Source of the DNA: Flavobacterium fontis
GTDB taxonomy: Bacteria; Bacteroidota; Bacteroidia; Flavobacteriales; Flavobacteriaceae
NCBI RefSeq assembly: GCF_900129405.1
Contig: NZ_FQVQ01000006.1
Location: forward strand, 62,001 to 126,000
Length of the DNA stretch: 64,000 nt
Direction of reading: 5' to 3'
The notes beneath the pieces were generated by a model. The model had not been told where the DNA came from, ran no database searches, and saw only the letters and a list, made by a program, of their open reading frames with translations. This document shows, piece by piece, positions 51,640-60,182 of the stretch. Made by a program: the position numbers and the translations under genes. The first letter of the stretch is position 1; each line of letters starts with the position of its first letter.

Positions 51640-53040
51640 ATGAAAACGAGATTTATGAACGCAATGACAAAAACCCTTACCGGTTGCTTATTGGCTGGTT
51701 TTGTGGTGGGTTGTGAAAACGATCCGAATGACTTCAAAGAAGCCAAGTATTCTTCAAATCCTGATGTATTTATCGATACCTTCAGTGGTGGATTAAATTA
51801 TGCCGCTTTCGGTGGATCGGTTTTGACCGCTTTCCAAGTGGATAATGACGTAACCTACAACAACACCGAAGCTTCGATGCGTGTTGATGTGCCCAATGTA
51901 AATGATCCCGCGGGGTCCTATGCTGGAGGTGCTTTTTTTACTTCGGTAGGTCGTGACTTATCGTCCTACAATGCCCTTACCTTTTATGCCAAAAGTTCGG
52001 TAGCGGCTACTTTAGATGTGGTAGGTTTTGGAATTGATTTGGGTGAAAACAAATACCAAGCAGCTATCAACGGATTGAGTTTGTCTACCGTTTGGAAAAA
52101 GTACATCATTCCTATCCCAGACCCTTCTAAATTGAAAATGGAAAAAGGAATGTTCTATTTTTCTGAAGGTCCTGAGAACGGCAATGGCTACTCGTTTTGG
52201 ATTGATGAAGTGCGGTTTGAAAATTTAGGCACGATCGCTCATGCGCAAGCCCGAATTTCCAATGGACAAAATGCTTCGGTAACAACATTTAGCGGCGTAA
52301 ATACCCCAATCACCGGCATTGGTTCGGTTTTCAATATGCCGAATGCCATCAACCAAGCAGTATCCATGTCGCCCGCATATCTTAATTTTACTTCCTCCAA
52401 TACTGCAGTGGCCACAGTAAGCAACACGGGAGTAGTGACTACCGTAGGAGCTGGAACAGCGGTCATTACGGCAAAATTAGGGACACAAAACGCGACGGGT
52501 TCTTTAACCATCAACTGTCCCGGAGCTTATGTCAATGCGCCCACACCTACGTTGAACCCAATTAATGTGATATCCATTTTCAGTGATGCCTATACCAATG
52601 TTCCCGTAAATTATTACAACGGTTATTGGCAACCTTGGCAAACTACCGTTTCTAGTGATTTTACGGTTAATGGAGATAATGTTTTAGGCTATAGCATTTT
52701 CAACTTTGTGGGAATGGAGTTTAGCAGTCCAACCGTGAATGCCACCGCGATGACACATTTCCATTTAGATGCATTTATTCCGGGTCCTATTGCACCGGGG
52801 CGTCAATTGCGTGTTATCGTTGTAGATTTTGGTGCCAATGGTGTATTTGGAGGAGGAGACGATACCCGTCATTCAACCACATTCACAGCACCGTTCTTGG
52901 TGTCACAAAATTGGATGTCTATCGAAATTCCATTTACAGCCATGCCTAATTTGGCGAGCCGTTCCAACTTAGCCCAAATCATTTTAGAAGGTGGCGACGG
53001 TTCGGTTATTTACGTGGATAATGTGTATTTCCACAATTAA
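51640..53040 (+). CDS. Surface glycan-binding lipoprotein
   Basis: 466 residues. Lipoprotein signal with lipobox Cys25 (VVGCENDPND); the acidic residues directly after the cysteine fit the Bacteroidetes lipoprotein export signal, so it is probably on the cell surface. Residues about 40-205 are a jelly-roll CBM-like domain; about 215-300 a BIG2-type domain (FTSSNTAVATVSNTGVVTTVGAGTAVITAKLG); about 305-466 a module shared with the CBM-T9SS protein (APTPTLNPINVISIFSDAY, MTHFHLDAFIPG). No catalytic residues seen. It could play the glycan-capture role of SusD or SusE/F. Lies 12 bases after the fusion gene. Confidence 0.88.
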   Translation: MKTRFMNAMTKTLTGCLLAGFVVGCENDPNDFKEAKYSSNPDVFIDTFSGGLNYAAFGGSVLTAFQVDNDVTYNNTEASMRVDVPNVNDPAGSYAGGAFFTSVGRDLSSYNALTFYAKSSVAATLDVVGFGIDLGENKYQAAINGLSLSTVWKKYIIPIPDPSKLKMEKGMFYFSEGPENGNGYSFWIDEVRFENLGTIAHAQARISNGQNASVTTFSGVNTPITGIGSVFNMPNAINQAVSMSPAYLNFTSSNTAVATVSNTGVVTTVGAGTAVITAKLGTQNATGSLTINCPGAYVNAPTPTLNPINVISIFSDAYTNVPVNYYNGYWQPWQTTVSSDFTVNGDNVLGYSIFNFVGMEFSSPTVNATAMTHFHLDAFIPGPIAPGRQLRVIVVDFGANGVFGGGDDTRHSTTFTAPFLVSQNWMSIEIPFTAMPNLASRSNLAQIILEGGDGSVIYVDNVYFHN

Positions 53041-53059
53041 TCATTTTTTAGTAAACTCT

Positions 53060-53887
53060 ATGAAAACACTTATCAATAGTACAAAAGCAGTTGCCCTTCT
53101 CACTCTGGGTTGGTTTTTTACCGGCTGCGAAACCGATACCAAACAAAACATCGAAAGCCGTAATTGGCAATTGGTTTGGAGTGATGAATTTGATGGCGCG
53201 TCAGGACAATCACCCGATGCTACCAAATGGGCTTACGATATCGGAACAGGGTCAAATGGCTGGGGAAACCAAGAACTTCAATTTTACACCAATCGGGTAC
53301 AAAACGTTTCAACCGATGGTGAAGGAAACTTGGTTATTACCGCTTTGAAAGAAAATTATAACGGTTCCCAATACACTTCTGCTCGTATCAAAACCAAAGG
53401 CAAATTTGCACAACAATACGGTCGTTTTGAAGCGCGATTGAAAACGCCCTATGGACAAGGTTTATGGCCTGCGTTTTGGATGTTGGGCGATAATTTTGAA
53501 ACTGTAGGTTGGCCCAATTGTGGTGAAATTGATATCATGGAATTGCGCGGTCAATTGCCCAGTACCATTAACGGTACGATCCACGGTCCTGGTTATTCGG
53601 GAGGTAACGCTATCTCTGGAAGCTACACCTTGTTTAACGGTCGTTTTGATACGGGCTACCACATTTTTGCCGCTGAATGGGATGCTCAAAAAATTGACTT
53701 TTTTGTAGACGGCTTCTTGTATAAACGCATTGCCAAAAGCGATGTACCCGGCGATTGGGTATTTGATCAAGCTTTCTTTATGATTTTGAACGTTGCTGTA
53801 GGTGGAAATTATGTGGGATTACCCAATAACAATACAACAGTTTTCCCACAAAAAATGACTATCGACTACGTACGTGTATACCAATAA
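53060..53887 (+). CDS. GH16 endo-beta-1,3-glucanase (laminarinase-like) lipoprotein
   Basis: 275 residues from ATG 53060; a longer upstream reading lacks a signal. Lipobox Cys23 (FFTGCE). The catalytic GH16 loop GEIDIMELRG places nucleophile Glu156, Asp158 and acid/base Glu161. WSDEFDG and GNQELQFYTNR near the N-terminus and NVAVGGNYVG near the end are usual for laminarinase-type GH16 enzymes, which cut internal beta-1,3 bonds. Likely surface-exposed, cutting polymer to oligosaccharides. Nineteen bases after the binding lipoprotein. Confidence 0.94.
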   Translation: MKTLINSTKAVALLTLGWFFTGCETDTKQNIESRNWQLVWSDEFDGASGQSPDATKWAYDIGTGSNGWGNQELQFYTNRVQNVSTDGEGNLVITALKENYNGSQYTSARIKTKGKFAQQYGRFEARLKTPYGQGLWPAFWMLGDNFETVGWPNCGEIDIMELRGQLPSTINGTIHGPGYSGGNAISGSYTLFNGRFDTGYHIFAAEWDAQKIDFFVDGFLYKRIAKSDVPGDWVFDQAFFMILNVAVGGNYVGLPNNNTTVFPQKMTIDYVRVYQ

Positions 53888-53914
53888 AACCATTCGTTGA
53901 CTGAACATAAAACC

Positions 53915-56900
53915 ATGAATTTTAGTGCCCCTTTTTCTTCAAAGATAGATACGAAAAATCAAAATATTCCTGCCGATATGGAACTCGTAACGCTATACGA
54001 TCAACAGTTTTTTAAAATTTCGAATGTCGATCACATGCGCCCTTTTTTCATGAGTATGGTGAGCGATGCCAATCATTGGCTGTTTATTGCTAGTAATGGC
54101 GGACTCACAGCGGGACGTAAAAATGCATCATATGCTCTGTTCCCGTATTATACTGATGACAAAATAACAGAATCCGTTGATACTACAGGAAGCAAAACTA
54201 TTTTTCAAATTCAACATGAAGGGAAAATCGTTCTTTGGGAACCTTTCTCAGAGCGATTCAATGAATCCTTCACGCTTACCCGTAACCTCTACAAAAGTTT
54301 TTACGGCAATAGTATCGTTTTTGAAGAAATTCACCATGATTTTGAGCTTACCTTTCGTTACCGTTGGCACACCAGTGATGTCTATGGTTTTGTTCGCAGT
54401 GCAGAATTAATCAATCATGCCGAACAAGATTACGCCATTCAACTGTTGGACGGGATACAAAATATTATGCCCCATGGCGTAAGTGCTGATTTGCAAAATG
54501 CGACCAGTAATTTGGTCGATGCCTACAAACGTAACGAACTCGTTGCCGAAGTAGGATTAGGAATTTATGCCCTCAGTGCTATCATTGTTGACAAAGCCGA
54601 ACCGAGTGAAGCCTTAAAAGCCAATGTGGTTTGGTCGTTGGGACTCAAAAATCCGAAGTACTTGGTGTCTTCACAGCAAGTGGCTCATTTTAGAAAAAAA
54701 ATGCCTTTGGAAACAGAATTAGATGTCAAAGGCGAAAAAGGGGCTTACTTCGTTGTTAGCGAAAATTATTTGATTAAAGGGGAAACATTGCAATGGCATA
54801 TTGTTGCCGACGTGAATTATAACCAAGCCCAAGTGATTGAGCGTATAGAAGCTTTAAAGTCACCCCTGGATTTGGAAGCTAAAGTTATGGCGGATTCCCA
54901 GCTTGGGACTCAAAAATTAATTGCACTCAATGCCACCGCCGATGGATTACAATACACGGCTGATGTGCGAAAAGATGCCCGTCATTTTTCCAATGTGCTC
55001 TTCAATATCATGCGTGGGGGTATCTTTGACCACAACTACCAAGTGGATAAGGGAGACTTTTTAAACTACCTCAATCATGCCAATCCAGTAATGGCCAACC
55101 GTCATAAAGCCGTGTTTGCCGAATGGCCTGAACAATTGGATTACCCATCCCTTCAAGAGAAAATTGCTTTGTTGCACGACGACGATCTTTCGCGGCTTGC
55201 GGTAGAATACCTTCCGCTCAAATTTAGCCGCCGTCACGGTGACCCCAGTCGTCCTTGGAATAAGTTCTCCATCAATACACGCAATGAAATTGACGGTTCA
55301 AAAATTTTGGATTACGAAGGAAACTGGCGCGATATTTTTCAAAATTGGGAATCGTTGGCCTTTGCCTTCCCTGGTTTTATTGATGGGATGATTACTAAGT
55401 TCTTAAATTCCTCTACGTTTGATGGGTATAATCCGTATCGCGTGACCAAAGGGGGTTTTGATTGGGAAACGATCGAACCCGATAATCCGTGGTCCTATAT
55501 CGGCTATTGGGGTGACCATCAAATCATCTATTTACTTAAATTCTTAGAGTTTAAAGAAAAATACCAACCCAATTCCTTGCAAGAATGGTTCGACAAAGAG
55601 CAGTTTGTATACGCAGCTGTTCCTTACCGTATCAAACCCTATGAAGAAATTGTACAAAATCCCAAAGACACCATCACTTTCGATTGGGATTGGGATAAAG
55701 AAATCCACCACCGTAAAGCCAAAATCGGTGCCGATGGCGCACTGCTAACCGACAAGCAAGAGGCCATTTATCGGGTTACTTTTATTGAAAAAATTCTCGC
55801 CACAGTACTGGCCAAAATGGCCAATTTTATTCCCGAAGGCGGTATTTGGATGAATACGCAACGTCCCGAATGGAATGATGCCAACAATGCCTTAGTGGGC
55901 AATGGCGTTTCAATGGTCACGTTGTACTATATGCGACGTTTTCTATCTTTTTTCCAAGAAATTTTAGAAAAAACACCCCAAGACACGATCAAAATTTCGG
56001 GAGAAATGGTCGAGTTTTACCATACGTTACGGGAATGTTTGGAACAACGAACCCATTGGTTACAACATCCCATCAACGATGCCCAACGCAAAGAAATGGT
56101 GGATTGTTTGGGTAAAGCTGCTTCAGAGTACCGCACACAAATTTATGAAAGCGGATTTTGGGGCAAGAAACGAACCCATTCCATGGCGGGATTGAAGCGA
56201 TTTGTTGCGCTGGCCTTAGAGTATTTAGAACATTCCATTCAAGCCAATCAACGTCCCGACCAATTGTATCATGCCTACAATTTGATGGAATATACCCCGC
56301 AGGGCATCACCCTCGATTATCTTCCAGAAATGTTGGAGGGACAAGTGGCTGCATTGAGTTCGGGTTATTTATCATCAGAACAGGCCATTGACACGCTCCA
56401 TGCTTTGCGGAACAGTGCTCTTTACCGTCCCGATCAGGATAGTTATGTACTCTATCCCAACAAGGCCTTGCCCAAATTTTTAGAAAAAAATAATATTCCT
56501 GCCGCCGAGGTTTTGGCTTCACCCTTATTACAAAAAATGGTGGCACGCAACGATGCGCGTCTAATCAATAAAGACCTGCATGGTAACTATCATTTTAACG
56601 GTAATTTCCATAATGCCAATGATGTAGCGGCTATGCTGAAGCAACTCGAGTCCCAACCGGAATATGCTGATGTACTGGCACAAGAGGCTTCAAAGGTGTT
56701 GCAACTTTTTGAAAAAGTATTCGTGCACAAAGCCTTTACAGGTCGTTCGGGGACCTTTTACGGCTACGAAGGTTTAGGCTCCATTTACTGGCACATGGTT
56801 TCAAAGTTGGTGCTTGCGGTCGCTGAGATTTACGAAAAAGCCCAAGCTCAAAAGGAATCTCAAACCGTAATTGACCGTTTGGCCCACCATTTTCATACGA

Positions 56901-57391
56901 TTAATGCGGGCATTGGTGTCCATAAATCTCCCTCAGTGTATGGAGCATTTCCTACCGACCCTTATTCGCATACCCCCTTCCATCGTGGAGCACAACAACC
57001 GGGAATGACAGGTCAGGTGAAAGAAGATATTTTGTCGCGAAATATCGAATTTGGATTGCATATTGAAAACGGTCAATTGCATTTTAACCCTAGTTTATTA
57101 TCGCGAAAAGCATTTACTACGAAAGAACGAACTGTAGAATTGGTAAATGTTACCGGGGAGCATTACACTATAGTCCTGCCCGAGAACAGTCTAGTATTCA
57201 CCTATGCGCAAGTTCCCGTAGTATATCAATTGAGCACTGCGTCACAATTATGCGTCACTTTTTCCGATCAATCCGAACAATGGATTGAAGGGACAAGTTT
57301 ACCAAAGGATCTCTCAGCGAAACTGTTTTTACGAACAGGATCGATTCAAAAAATAACTGTTCCCATTGCCCCCAATCAAGTACAGGAATGA
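53915..57391 (+). CDS. GH149-like beta-1,3-oligoglucan phosphorylase
   Basis: 1158 residues from ATG 53915; a TTG 18 bases upstream is less likely. No signal peptide, so cytoplasmic. Size and pattern match GH149/GH94-type inverting phosphorylases: an N-terminal beta-sandwich (MVSDANHWLFIASNGGLTAGRKNASYALFPY), then an (alpha/alpha)6 region with the loop RPEWNDANNAL, in which Asp655 is the candidate general acid by analogy with the DWND loop of GH94. Such enzymes split beta-1,3-gluco-oligosaccharides with phosphate to glucose 1-phosphate, saving ATP. Assignment to GH149 rests on length, context and pattern; a search is needed. Its stop overlaps the next start (ATGA). Confidence 0.85.
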   Translation: MNFSAPFSSKIDTKNQNIPADMELVTLYDQQFFKISNVDHMRPFFMSMVSDANHWLFIASNGGLTAGRKNASYALFPYYTDDKITESVDTTGSKTIFQIQHEGKIVLWEPFSERFNESFTLTRNLYKSFYGNSIVFEEIHHDFELTFRYRWHTSDVYGFVRSAELINHAEQDYAIQLLDGIQNIMPHGVSADLQNATSNLVDAYKRNELVAEVGLGIYALSAIIVDKAEPSEALKANVVWSLGLKNPKYLVSSQQVAHFRKKMPLETELDVKGEKGAYFVVSENYLIKGETLQWHIVADVNYNQAQVIERIEALKSPLDLEAKVMADSQLGTQKLIALNATADGLQYTADVRKDARHFSNVLFNIMRGGIFDHNYQVDKGDFLNYLNHANPVMANRHKAVFAEWPEQLDYPSLQEKIALLHDDDLSRLAVEYLPLKFSRRHGDPSRPWNKFSINTRNEIDGSKILDYEGNWRDIFQNWESLAFAFPGFIDGMITKFLNSSTFDGYNPYRVTKGGFDWETIEPDNPWSYIGYWGDHQIIYLLKFLEFKEKYQPNSLQEWFDKEQFVYAAVPYRIKPYEEIVQNPKDTITFDWDWDKEIHHRKAKIGADGALLTDKQEAIYRVTFIEKILATVLAKMANFIPEGGIWMNTQRPEWNDANNALVGNGVSMVTLYYMRRFLSFFQEILEKTPQDTIKISGEMVEFYHTLRECLEQRTHWLQHPINDAQRKEMVDCLGKAASEYRTQIYESGFWGKKRTHSMAGLKRFVALALEYLEHSIQANQRPDQLYHAYNLMEYTPQGITLDYLPEMLEGQVAALSSGYLSSEQAIDTLHALRNSALYRPDQDSYVLYPNKALPKFLEKNNIPAAEVLASPLLQKMVARNDARLINKDLHGNYHFNGNFHNANDVAAMLKQLESQPEYADVLAQEASKVLQLFEKVFVHKAFTGRSGTFYGYEGLGSIYWHMVSKLVLAVAEIYEKAQAQKESQTVIDRLAHHFHTINAGIGVHKSPSVYGAFPTDPYSHTPFHRGAQQPGMTGQVKEDILSRNIEFGLHIENGQLHFNPSLLSRKAFTTKERTVELVNVTGEHYTIVLPENSLVFTYAQVPVVYQLSTASQLCVTFSDQSEQWIEGTSLPKDLSAKLFLRTGSIQKITVPIAPNQVQE

Positions 57392-58641
57392 AACGAATAA
57401 GTGGTTTTTTGGGATTGCTTTTTTTGCTCTCGTGTGCCTCAAAACCTTTTGAAAATAAACGTATTGCTATGACTGCAGCTGAATTATTAGGAAATCCAAA
57501 CTATCCCGCACTGTGTTACGGTGGTTATCGTACTACCACACGTGAACAAGTGCCAACAGTTGCCGAAATTAAAGAGGATTTGCGAATATTGGCCGCCATG
57601 CAAATCAAAGTCTTGCGTACCTACAACGTGCATTATGCCGAAGCCGAACATCTCTTGCAAGCGATTCGGGAACTCCAAAAAGAGCAGCCCCGTTTTGAAA
57701 TGTATGTGATGTTGGGCGCTTGGATCGATTGTAAAAATGCCTGGACAGCAGCAGCCCCGATCCATCACGAAGAGAGCGAACGAAATGCCGTTGAAATTAA
57801 GGAGGCGGTGCGACTCACGCAAGCCTATCCTGAAATTGTAAAGATTATTGCAGTGGGGAACGAAGCGATGGTGCATTGGGCCTCAGCGTATTATGTTACC
57901 CCCAATATCATTTTGAAATGGGTCAATCATTTGCAAGCCCTAAAGAAGGAAGGGAAACTACCCGCTTCGTTGTGGATTACGTCTTCCGATAATTTTGCCT
58001 CCTGGGGCGGAGGGGATAGTGCCTATCATAATGCCGATTTGAATGCTTTGATTCATGCCGTCGACTATATTTCGTTGCACACCTATCCCATGCACGACAC
58101 TCATTACAATCCCGTTTTTTGGGGCGTTACCGAAAAAGAACAAAGCCTGTCACTAACCACGCAAGTTGATTCACTGATGTATAAGTCGGTGCGATATGCC
58201 CAAGCGCAATACCAAGCCGTAGTGCGTTATATGCAATCAACGGGAGCTCAAAAACCCGTGCACATTGGTGAAACGGGTTGGGCAACCTACTCCAACGAAC
58301 AGTACGGAGCTTCGGGTTCGCGCGCTACCGATGAGTATAAATCGGGTAAATATTATCAAGCGATTCGCGAATGGACTACCCGTGAAAAAATAGCTTGTTT
58401 TTACTTTGAGGCTTTTGACGAGCATTGGAAAGATGCCCAAAATCCTGGAGGATCAGAAAATCATTTTGGATTGTTTACCCGCGAGGGACAAGCTAAGTAT
58501 GCACTGTGGCCTTTGGTTGATCAAGGGGTATTCAACGGTTTACAACGCAATGGAAATCCGATTTCAAAAACCTACCAAGGGAAGCTTTCAACGCTAATGC
58601 AAGAGGTGAAACTTCCTCAAATCCCTGAAATGCAACGCTAA
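57388..58641 (+). CDS. GH17-like glucanase lipoprotein
   Basis: 417 residues. Lipobox Cys16 (FLLSCASK). GH17-type TIM barrel: candidate acid/base Glu159 in AVGNEAM and nucleophile Glu295 in HIGETGWAT. Strongly diverged from the two other GH17 domains in the operon. Periplasm- or surface-facing, likely trims laminari-oligosaccharides before import. Translation is coupled to the phosphorylase by a four-base overlap and it ends directly at the next ATG. Confidence 0.88.
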   Translation: MKRISGFLGLLFLLSCASKPFENKRIAMTAAELLGNPNYPALCYGGYRTTTREQVPTVAEIKEDLRILAAMQIKVLRTYNVHYAEAEHLLQAIRELQKEQPRFEMYVMLGAWIDCKNAWTAAAPIHHEESERNAVEIKEAVRLTQAYPEIVKIIAVGNEAMVHWASAYYVTPNIILKWVNHLQALKKEGKLPASLWITSSDNFASWGGGDSAYHNADLNALIHAVDYISLHTYPMHDTHYNPVFWGVTEKEQSLSLTTQVDSLMYKSVRYAQAQYQAVVRYMQSTGAQKPVHIGETGWATYSNEQYGASGSRATDEYKSGKYYQAIREWTTREKIACFYFEAFDEHWKDAQNPGGSENHFGLFTREGQAKYALWPLVDQGVFNGLQRNGNPISKTYQGKLSTLMQEVKLPQIPEMQR

Positions 58642-60156
58642 ATGAAGTCTTTTTATGCTACATATCACCGTTGTTTAATCTATTCCATGTACTGTTTTAT
58701 GGCTACATTACTCAGTTGTTCAGGAAGTCAGAAATTAGCGTGTACCGTTTATGAAACATCGGCGCAAGGAAAGGCTTTGACCCCTGTAGATACATTTGAA
58801 CCTACCACTTCACCACCGATTACTGTAGTGCTTCAACCCAAAGAACGTTTTCAAACCATTACGGGATTTGGCGGATCGTTTACCGAAGCTGCTGCCTCAG
58901 TCCTTCACGGATTGAGTCCGGCCAATCAAAAAATGGTTTTGGAGGCTTATTTTGGTGAGGAAGGAGCCCAGTATTCGTTGACGCGAACGCATATCGCTTC
59001 TTGTGATTTTTCAAGACAGAATTACACCTATGCGCCCGTAGCTGGGGATGTTAATTTGACGCAATTTTCGATTGAACCCGATCGCGCCGATTTGATTCCC
59101 ATGATCAAAGCTGCACAAGCGCTTTCAAAAGAGGGCTTTAAAATTATCGCTTCCCCTTGGACTTCTCCCCCGTGGATGAAAGACAATAAAAGTTATGTTG
59201 GGGGCAAATTATTACCCGAATACCAACCGGCCTTCGCCTTGTATTTTTCAAAATATTTAGAGGCCTATCAAGCCGAAGGAATTCCGATTTGGGGGGTGAC
59301 GGTGATAAATGAACCACACGGTAACGGCAATAACTGGGAAAGTACCTTGTTTTCGCCTGAAGAAATGACCCAATTTGTACAACACCATCTTGGCCCACAT
59401 TTGGAGCAAAAAGGGTGGGGTAATGTCAATATTTTGGGATACGATCAAAACCGTGCAGGCTTGCCCGAATGGGTCGATGCGATGTTTCGCGATGAGGCTA
59501 CGTCAAAGTATTTTGCGGGCACTGCCATTCATTGGTATGAAAGTACCTACGATTATTTTCCAAAAGCTTTGCAATATGCGCATCAGAAAGCGCCTTCAAA
59601 ATATTTAATTGAAACCGAGGGCTGTATCGATTCGGAGGTTCCACATTGGAAAGACGATGCTTGGTATTGGCAAAAAGAAGCCACCGATTGGGGCTGGGAT
59701 TGGGCCGCACCGCATGAAAAATATTTGCATCCGAAGTATGCACCGGTGCATCGCTATGCTACTGATATTATTGGGTGTTTGAACAACTGGGTTGACGGTT
59801 GGATTGATTGGAACATGATTCTCGATCGCCAAGGCGGCCCCAACTGGTTTAAAAACTGGTGTGTAGCGCCCATTATTGCCGATCCTCAAACCGATGAGGT
59901 GTACAAAACGCCCTTGTATTATGTGATGGCGCATTTCAGCAAATTCATGCGTCCAGGGGCTGTAAAAATTGGATGCTCGATAACTTCCAATACAGTTATG
60001 GCAACGGCAGTTCAAAATCCGGATGGTTCCATTGCTGTGGCCATTTTTAATCCCACAGCCGAAAAACACACCCTAGCCATTCATTTGAATACAAAACAAA
60101 CAATGATTTCAATTGATAAAGAGGCACTACAAACGATTGTAATCAAACCAAACTAA
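58642..60156 (+). CDS. GH30 beta-1,6-glucanase-like lipoprotein
   Basis: 504 residues, complete. Long signal region ending at lipobox Cys26 (TLLSCSGSQ). GH30 barrel: GFGGSFTEAAA, SPWTSPPWMKDN, candidate acid/base Glu224 in VINEPHG and nucleophile Glu326 in LIETEGC, then a C-terminal beta domain. In laminarin loci GH30 enzymes remove beta-1,6-linked glucose or cut beta-1,6 glucan; this fits the branched substrate. A glucosylceramidase-like activity cannot be excluded by sequence. Starts with no gap after the GH17-like gene. Confidence 0.92.
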   Translation: MKSFYATYHRCLIYSMYCFMATLLSCSGSQKLACTVYETSAQGKALTPVDTFEPTTSPPITVVLQPKERFQTITGFGGSFTEAAASVLHGLSPANQKMVLEAYFGEEGAQYSLTRTHIASCDFSRQNYTYAPVAGDVNLTQFSIEPDRADLIPMIKAAQALSKEGFKIIASPWTSPPWMKDNKSYVGGKLLPEYQPAFALYFSKYLEAYQAEGIPIWGVTVINEPHGNGNNWESTLFSPEEMTQFVQHHLGPHLEQKGWGNVNILGYDQNRAGLPEWVDAMFRDEATSKYFAGTAIHWYESTYDYFPKALQYAHQKAPSKYLIETEGCIDSEVPHWKDDAWYWQKEATDWGWDWAAPHEKYLHPKYAPVHRYATDIIGCLNNWVDGWIDWNMILDRQGGPNWFKNWCVAPIIADPQTDEVYKTPLYYVMAHFSKFMRPGAVKIGCSITSNTVMATAVQNPDGSIAVAIFNPTAEKHTLAIHLNTKQTMISIDKEALQTIVIKPN

Positions 60157-60182
60157 GGCACTAATTTATAAACAAAACCACT

